A stretch of 64,000 bases of DNA, from the NCBI GenBank assembly GCA_030737875.1, contig CM060926.1, positions 159,971,579 through 160,035,578 on the forward strand. The letters are read 5' to 3'. Source of the DNA: Allium sativum. Lineage: Eukaryota > Streptophyta > Magnoliopsida > Asparagales > Amaryllidaceae. Positions 62,036-64,000 of this stretch are shown here, in pieces. The notes below the pieces were generated by a model, which was not told the origin of the DNA, ran no database searches, and was given only the letters and a program-made list of their open reading frames with translations. The first letter of the stretch is position 1. Each line of letters opens with the position of its first letter. The position numbers and the translations under genes were made by a program.

Positions 62036-62199
62036 AAGGGAATTATAATGGAGATTTAAGTGTTAGAAATAGAAAAGTGATTTCGTATGAATAAGTCTAT
62101 AAATAGAAGTATATACAGAATTTGGAAATGGAATGTTCTTTTAAAATACGAAATCAAACATAATGGATTATATAAAAGAGTTAATCGGTTAAAGTAAAT

Positions 62200-62450
62200 C
62201 AAGTTAGGATTACTCAAATAAAGTTAATCAAGTTAGGGTTACTCGAATAATGTTAATCGAGTTAGAATTAATCGATTAGAGTTAATCGAGTTAGAGTTAA
62301 TTGAAAGGTGTTAATTAAGTGGAGTTAATCGATTAGAGTTAATTAAATTAGAGTTAACAAAATAGAATTAATCGAACAAGAGTTAGTCGAATATTAGTTA
62401 TTCGAATAGATTTAATTGAATTAGAGTTAGTCGGATTAAAACTAATCAAA
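62200..62450 (+). repeat. GAGTTAATCGA-type short tandem array in E2
   Basis: Irregular 13-30 bp repeats of GAGTTAATCGATTA; more of the same at 62880-63070. Confidence 0.75.
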
Positions 62451-62459
62451 TATTAGTTA

Positions 62460-62700
62460 TTCAAAAGGAGTTATCGAATATTAGTTATTTGAAAAGAGGT
62501 TATCGAATATTAGTTATTCAGAAAGAGGTTATCGGATATTAGTTATTCAGAAAGAGGTTATCGAATATTAGTTATTCGAAAAGAGGTTATCGAACATTAG
62601 TTTTTCGAAAAGAGGTTATCGAGTATTAGTTATTCGAAAAGAGGTTATCGAATATTAGTTATTCGAAGGAGGTTATCGAATATTAGTTACTCGAAAGTAG
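62460..62700 (+). repeat. 29-bp tandem array in E2
   Basis: About nine units of the form GAGGTTATCGAATATTAG then TTATTCGAAAA. TCGAATA and TATTCGA within a unit are inverted copies. Confidence 0.85.
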
Positions 62701-62875
62701 TTATCGAATATAGTTTATTCGAATAGAGTTAAAGGAGTAATCGAATATAGTTTATTCGAATAGAGTTAAAGGAGTAATCGAATATAGTTTATTCAAATAG
62801 AGTTAAAGGAGTAGTCGAATATAGTTTATTCAAATAGAGTTAAAGGAGTTAATCGAATATAGTTTATTCAAAAGG
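62700..62875 (+). repeat. 37-bp tandem array in E2
   Basis: Four to five units of TAATCGAATATAGTTTATTC followed by GAATAGAGTTAAAGGAG. Confidence 0.85.
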
Positions 62876-64000
62876 AGTAAATTGATTGGAGTTAATAGAT
62901 AAGAGTTAATTGATTAGAGTTAATCCAATAGAATTAATCGATTAGGGTTAATCAAATAGAGTTAATCCAATAAAGTTAATCAAATAGAGTTAATAGAATA
63001 GAGTTAATCAAATAGAGCTAACTGATAAGAGTAAATCGAATAGTGTTAATTGAATAGAGTTAATCAAATATGGCTATTCGAAGAGTGATTATCGAATATA
63101 GTTTATTCAAAGGAAAGAGTTATCGAATAGAGATTTATTCGAAAGAGAGTTACGTAAGGAAGTTTGTTAAAGATTTGGAAGGTGAACTTTGTCTATTTTG
63201 AAGTTAGAAACGTTGTTCAGTTAAGGTCTGAGAGGTAGTTATACCCTAACTTGATTGACTTTGTTTTTAACTAAGGAATGGTTAAGGTTCGATAGTGAAG
63301 GATGGTTAAGTGAATTTGGTTAATGAGTTTAATTTTTTGAATTGGCATAGCGATGTTTTATTTAAACATCTGTTAAATCCAATTAATGAGTTTTGGAAAC
63401 ATTTTCCAAATATATCAGAGATATTTTCTAATCATAGAAAATGAAATGTTCGATGATAAAGAATACATAAATGACAGAGATACGTGAAAAAGAGATGGAA
63501 ATGTTTTCCAATGATTAATAACATATATTTTCTAAATTTAGAAAATAGGGAATGTTGAATATATGGAAACAGGTAACTAAATAAATTAATGATAAACTAA
63601 TTTGAAAAGGAGAAAAGGTTGATTGATGATTGATCGATAGAATTTCCATCTGGAAATAATATCGTTATTTGAACACGTGTTCTTCTATGATAGTTAACTC
63701 ACCGACTATCGAAGTTTTTGATCATTTCCGTTGTTAATACAGAGAGACTGGGATTAGATATAATATCTGAAAACCACTCCGTATGGGTGTTAGCATTGCA
63801 TCAAATATGATGAAGATAATTGGAGACGGAGTTATGCAAGGGCTGTTCTATTTACAGAATAGTACCTTCGGTTCGTCCAGTCCCAGGACAACCTGTATGG
63901 AAGAATGTCTGACAGAGTATATTCAATGGATCACGTAAGTTGATCTTTTCAAACATATATACGTTTGGTGGCGGAGGTTTCTCTTAGCTGTATACCCGTT

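Larger units (their letters stand above)
59304..64000 (+). mobile_element. E2: start of a giant X-like LTR, cut by the right window edge
   Basis: Starts TGTAATGTCCCG. Order: GACGCGGCAGTTCG block (59596), GCAAACGACCTCTG block (60033), its own leader (60420-60960), GTGAG/CTCAC palindrome (61227), long tandem arrays (61735-63170), and from 63180 blocks that match E1 from 1995. No coding frame is credible. The order of the first two blocks differs from X, where a CGCCGCGC block follows the leader. Confidence 0.7.

Noticed and set aside
1..64000. tRNA, rRNA or CRISPR loci
   Set aside because: No cloverleaf with A and B boxes, no rRNA words and no regular repeat-spacer array were seen on reading; the tandem arrays have no unique spacers.

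Overview
This window is intergenic DNA from a plant nuclear genome. The evidence is a dense, nested set of LTR retrotransposons of plant type (chromovirus-like Ty3/Gypsy pol, a SIRE-like Copia gag remnant, initiator-Met tRNA primer sites, a CACTA-like end) and AT-rich spacers. An angiosperm is likely; I cannot name the species. No complete host gene is visible, only a few weak exon-like pieces.

Layout. 1-3932: 3' part of a very long LTR (E1). 3933-5260: spacer. 5261-about 9450 (minus): decayed Ty3/Gypsy copy (G). 9450-12154: host spacer with weak exon-like segments. 12155-45176: a nest. Its outer shell is a solo LTR of family X on the minus strand (X1), with perfect 5-bp target duplications GATTA at both ends. 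Inside X1 sits a second X element on the plus strand (X2, 13350-40675) with about 6.3-kb LTRs around only about 1.05 kb of non-coding internal DNA. The X2 5' LTR is split by Y (17515-27011, plus), a gag-only Gypsy element with 3.7-kb LTRs. The X2 3' LTR is split by Z (33486-37744, minus), a SIRE-like Copia derivative that keeps only a gag fragment. 45182-45905: host DNA. 45906-55855: W, a young, nearly intact chromodomain Ty3/Gypsy element (Tekay/Del-like) with two 2609-bp LTRs, duplications AGTTT on both sides and a gag-pol frame broken by one in-frame stop. 55856-59303: AT-rich host DNA with a hairpin cluster and a CACTA-like end. 59304-64000: start of another X-like giant LTR (E2), which runs off the window.

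How the parts relate. W is the only copy here with a near-complete enzyme set. X, Y and W share the LTR start TGTAAC, the same primer site and a related polypurine context; X, E1 and W also share an LTR block near the 3' end. X and Y could therefore have been moved in trans by a W-like element; this is inference. Relative order from nesting: X1, then X2, then Y and Z; W is placed as young by its LTR similarity.

Strongest leads: a tandem pair of hairpins with compensatory changes in the Y LTR; arrays of the palindrome GTCGAC just upstream of the TATA box in two unrelated elements (Y and Z); interchangeable leader segments inside X-type LTRs; and a short X-LTR-like segment inside Y that matches the site where Y inserted. 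All percentages and counts are by eye, not computed.
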